Assembly: GCA_963739175.1 (NCBI GenBank)
Contig: CAVTZH010000009.1
Coordinates: 372,001-436,000 of the forward strand
Length of the DNA stretch: 64,000 bases
Direction: 5' to 3'
DNA from: VAZQ01 sp963739175
Lineage (GTDB): Bacteria > Pseudomonadota > Alphaproteobacteria > Rhizobiales > Xanthobacteraceae
Shown: one piece after another, positions 62,188 through 64,000 of the stretch
Numbering within the stretch: position 1 is the first letter of the stretch
Layout: every line of letters starts with the position of its first letter
The notes under the pieces: model-generated
Database searches by the model: none
The model's input: the letters and a program-made list of their open reading frames with translations, nothing else
Told to the model about the DNA's origin: nothing
Program-made: the position numbers and the translations under genes

Positions 62188-62285
62188 GACGTCATGCCCG
62201 CACTTGTTGCGGGCATCCACGTCTTCCTTTCTTGTCCGCGATGAAGCAAGACGTGGATGGCCGGGACAAGCCCGGCCATGACGGT
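62188..62285. repeat. Long palindromic repeat (CGTCATGCCCG type)
   Basis: CCGACGTCATGCCCGCAC and GCCCGGCCATGACGG at the ends, and CATCCACGTCTT / AAGACGTGGATG inside, form one long imperfect hairpin with a TTGTTGCGGGC sub-stem. It fills the gap between the SDR and MaoC-like genes. Confidence 0.7.
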
Positions 62286-62297
62286 TGAGAGAGTCGC

Positions 62298-63158
62298 ATG
62301 CCGATCGTCTACGAGAAGCTGCTCGCGCTGAAAATCCCCGACGTCGAGCACAGCTACGGCCCGAAGGACTGCATGCTCTACGCGCTCGGCCTCGGGCTTG
62401 GCTACGATCCCGTGGACGAGAACCAGCTCAATTTCGTTTATGAAAAGAACCTCAAGGTGCTGCCGACGATGGCCGTCGTCATCGGCCATCCCGGCTTCTG
62501 GGTGAAGGACCTCGACACCGGCATCGACTGGGTGCGTGTCGTCGCCGGCGAATATTCCGTGACGCTGCACCGGCCGTTGACGCCCGCGGGCACCGTGATC
62601 AGCAAGACCCGCGTCACCGAGATCATCGACAAGGGCGAGGGCAAGGGCGCGGTGCTCTATTCCGAGCGCACCATCGACGACAAGGCGACCGGCGCGCGCA
62701 TCGCGATGATCCACCATACGACGTTCTGCCGCGCCGACGGCGGCTTCGGCGGCCCGCCGCGCCAGCAGCCGCCGCCGCATCCGATCCCGGAGCGCGCGCC
62801 CGATCTGGTCTGCGATCTTCCGACCCGGCCGGAGATGGCGCTGGTCTACCGGCTCTCCGCCGACCCGAACCCGCTGCATGCCGACCCCGCGGTGGCGAAG
62901 GCCGCGGGCTTCCCGCGCCCGATCCTGCACGGGCTCGCGACCTATGGCGTCGCCGGCCACGCGCTGCTCAAGAGCCTCTGCGGCTACGACCCCGCGAAGC
63001 TGACCGCGATCGCCGGGCGGTTCTCGGCACCGGTGTTCCCGGGCGAGACCATCCGCACCGAGATGTGGCGCGACGGTCCGGTCGTGAGCTTCCGCTCCCG
63101 CGTGGTCGAGCGCGACGTGGTCGCGATCAACAACGGCCGCGCCGAAATCGCGCTATAG
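62298..63158 (+). CDS. MaoC-like double-hotdog enoyl-CoA hydratase (286 aa)
   Basis: Two hotdog domains: residues about 1-140 (PDVEHSYGPKDCMLYALGLG, VLPTMAVVIGHPGFWVKDLD) and 160-286. The second has the hydratase-2 motif YRLSADPNPLHADPAVAKAA with catalytic Asp and His, then FPRPILHGLATYGVAGHALL. This is the arrangement of (R)-specific 2-enoyl-CoA hydratases of the eukaryotic MFE-2 type, which pair with SDR dehydrogenases like the one just upstream. It hydrates a 2-enoyl-CoA to a (3R)-hydroxyacyl-CoA in the cytoplasm. The substrate chain is unknown; in context it may be a ring-derived acyl-CoA. Confidence 0.88.
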   Translation: MPIVYEKLLALKIPDVEHSYGPKDCMLYALGLGLGYDPVDENQLNFVYEKNLKVLPTMAVVIGHPGFWVKDLDTGIDWVRVVAGEYSVTLHRPLTPAGTVISKTRVTEIIDKGEGKGAVLYSERTIDDKATGARIAMIHHTTFCRADGGFGGPPRQQPPPHPIPERAPDLVCDLPTRPEMALVYRLSADPNPLHADPAVAKAAGFPRPILHGLATYGVAGHALLKSLCGYDPAKLTAIAGRFSAPVFPGETIRTEMWRDGPVVSFRSRVVERDVVAINNGRAEIAL

Positions 63159-63166
63159 TCCGCCGC

Positions 63167-64000
63167 ATGGCTCAAGGCGATCCCCATCACGACGATCTCG
63201 CGCCGGTCCGGGCATCGGTGCGCGCGCTCTGCGCGGACTTTCCTCCCGAGTACTGGCGCGCGCTCGACCGCGAGCGCGGCTATCCGACCGAGTTCGTTGC
63301 CGCGCTCACCAAGGCCGGCTTCCTCGCCGCACTGATCCCGGAGCAATACGGCGGCAGCGGGCTGCCGCTATTAGCCGCCGCGGCGATCATGGAGGAAATC
63401 CATGCGTCGGGCGGCAACGGCGCCGCCTGCCATGCGCAGATGTACACCATGGGCACGCTGCTGCGTCACGGCAGCGCTGCGCAGAAGGACCGCTACCTGC
63501 CTGGGATCGCCAAGGGCGAGCTGCGGCTGCAGGCGTTCGGCGTGACCGAGCCAACGTCGGGCACCGACACGCTGAACCTCCGCACCACCGCGGTGCGCGA
63601 CGGCAACGACTACGTCGTCAACGGCCAGAAGATCTGGACCTCGCGCGCCGAGCATTCCGACCTGATGCTGCTGCTGGCGCGCACCACGCCGCGCGAGCAG
63701 GTGGCCAAGCGCACCGGCGGGCTCTCGGTGCTCCTGGTCGACATGCGCACCGCCAAGGGCCTCACCATCCGGCCGATCCGCACCATGATGAATCACGCGA
63801 CGACGGAAATCTTCTTCGACGCCATGCGGGTGCCGGCGGAGAATCTGATCGGCGAGGAAGGCGAGGGCTTCCGCTACATCCTCTCCGGCATGAACGCCGA
63901 GCGCATCCTGATCGCGTCGGAATGCATCGGCGACGCGCGCTGGTTCATCGACAAGGCGACGGCCTACGCCAAGGAGCGCAGCGTGTTCGGCCGCCCGATC
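63167..64000 (+). CDS. Acyl-CoA dehydrogenase, 3' end outside window
   Basis: The ATG at 63167 lies nine bases after the hydratase stop, so it is in the same operon. The open frame runs to the window's end (278 codons). It has ALTKAGFLAALIPEQYGGSG, AAIMEEIHASGGNGAACHAQ, FGVTEPTSGTDTLNLRTTAV (the FAD/substrate loop) and GQKIWTSRAEHSDLMLLLAR, then RYILSGMNAERILIASECIG and YAKERSVFGRPI. These are family features of FAD acyl-CoA dehydrogenases; the catalytic Glu lies beyond the window. With the SDR and hydratase it completes a beta-oxidation set. Confidence 0.92.
   Translation, partial: MAQGDPHHDDLAPVRASVRALCADFPPEYWRALDRERGYPTEFVAALTKAGFLAALIPEQYGGSGLPLLAAAAIMEEIHASGGNGAACHAQMYTMGTLLRHGSAAQKDRYLPGIAKGELRLQAFGVTEPTSGTDTLNLRTTAVRDGNDYVVNGQKIWTSRAEHSDLMLLLARTTPREQVAKRTGGLSVLLVDMRTAKGLTIRPIRTMMNHATTEIFFDAMRVPAENLIGEEGEGFRYILSGMNAERILIASECIGDARWFIDKATAYAKERSVFGRPI

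Overview
The window is high-GC alphaproteobacterial DNA, most like the Bradyrhizobium / Rhodopseudomonas / Xanthobacteraceae group. Evidence: a RegB/RegA redox two-component pair, mutS close to glnD, an intracellular PHA depolymerase, seven Bug/TctC-type periplasmic receptors with no transporter partners, a protocatechuate 4,5-cleavage cluster, and several families of short palindromic intergenic repeats. Assignment rests on gene content only.

Layout. 1-2582: partial methyltransferase and small hypothetical genes. 2679-7960: a 5.3 kb genomic island bounded by an exact 49-bp direct repeat of the 3' half of an intact tRNA-Arg(CCG) at 7912-7988. It has an integrase remnant at one end and carries small membrane proteins, two TIR-domain genes, a multi-pass membrane protein downstream of one TIR gene, and a thermonuclease-like gene. 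This is the best candidate for an uncharacterised, possibly anti-phage, system. 8131-15931: substrate-binding protein, glutaryl-CoA dehydrogenase, VWA protein, mtnA, MmcB-like protein, Bug receptor, RidA. 15945-21759: Bug receptor, two tandem LPLAT acyltransferases with an extra N-terminal domain, regA, regB. 21874-29092: two Bug receptors each paired with a divergent, paralogous LysR gene, plus an MBL-fold hydrolase, phenylalanine hydroxylase and an O-methyltransferase-like gene. 29225-38806: ABC exporter, phaZ, YgjP-type metallopeptidase, an autoregulated-looking GbsR/MarR gene with DUF4166 and TIGR01777 genes, PBP1A, and a Gly/Met-repeat secreted protein. 38946-45621: glnD, Bug receptor, mutS. 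45727-64000: catabolic region.

Catabolic region. Two Bug receptors, an amidohydrolase and a thioesterase precede a CoA-transferase pair, a thiolase, a LigI-like 2-pyrone-4,6-dicarboxylate hydrolase, LigA/LigB-like protocatechuate 4,5-dioxygenase subunits and a LigC-like dehydrogenase. Four consecutive single-domain MetE-like (core methionine-synthase) genes follow, then an SDR, a MaoC-like hydratase and an acyl-CoA dehydrogenase. They probably act together on aromatic (perhaps lignin-derived, methoxylated) acids, with a CoA-dependent branch; the substrate is an inference.

Quality caveat: many conserved genes (mutS, glnD, mtnA, phhA, gcdH, several Bug genes, a CoA-transferase subunit, one MetE-like gene) carry single-base frame breaks. 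Such breaks in so many housekeeping genes point to sequencing or assembly indels more than to real decay, so all 'pseudogene' calls here are provisional.
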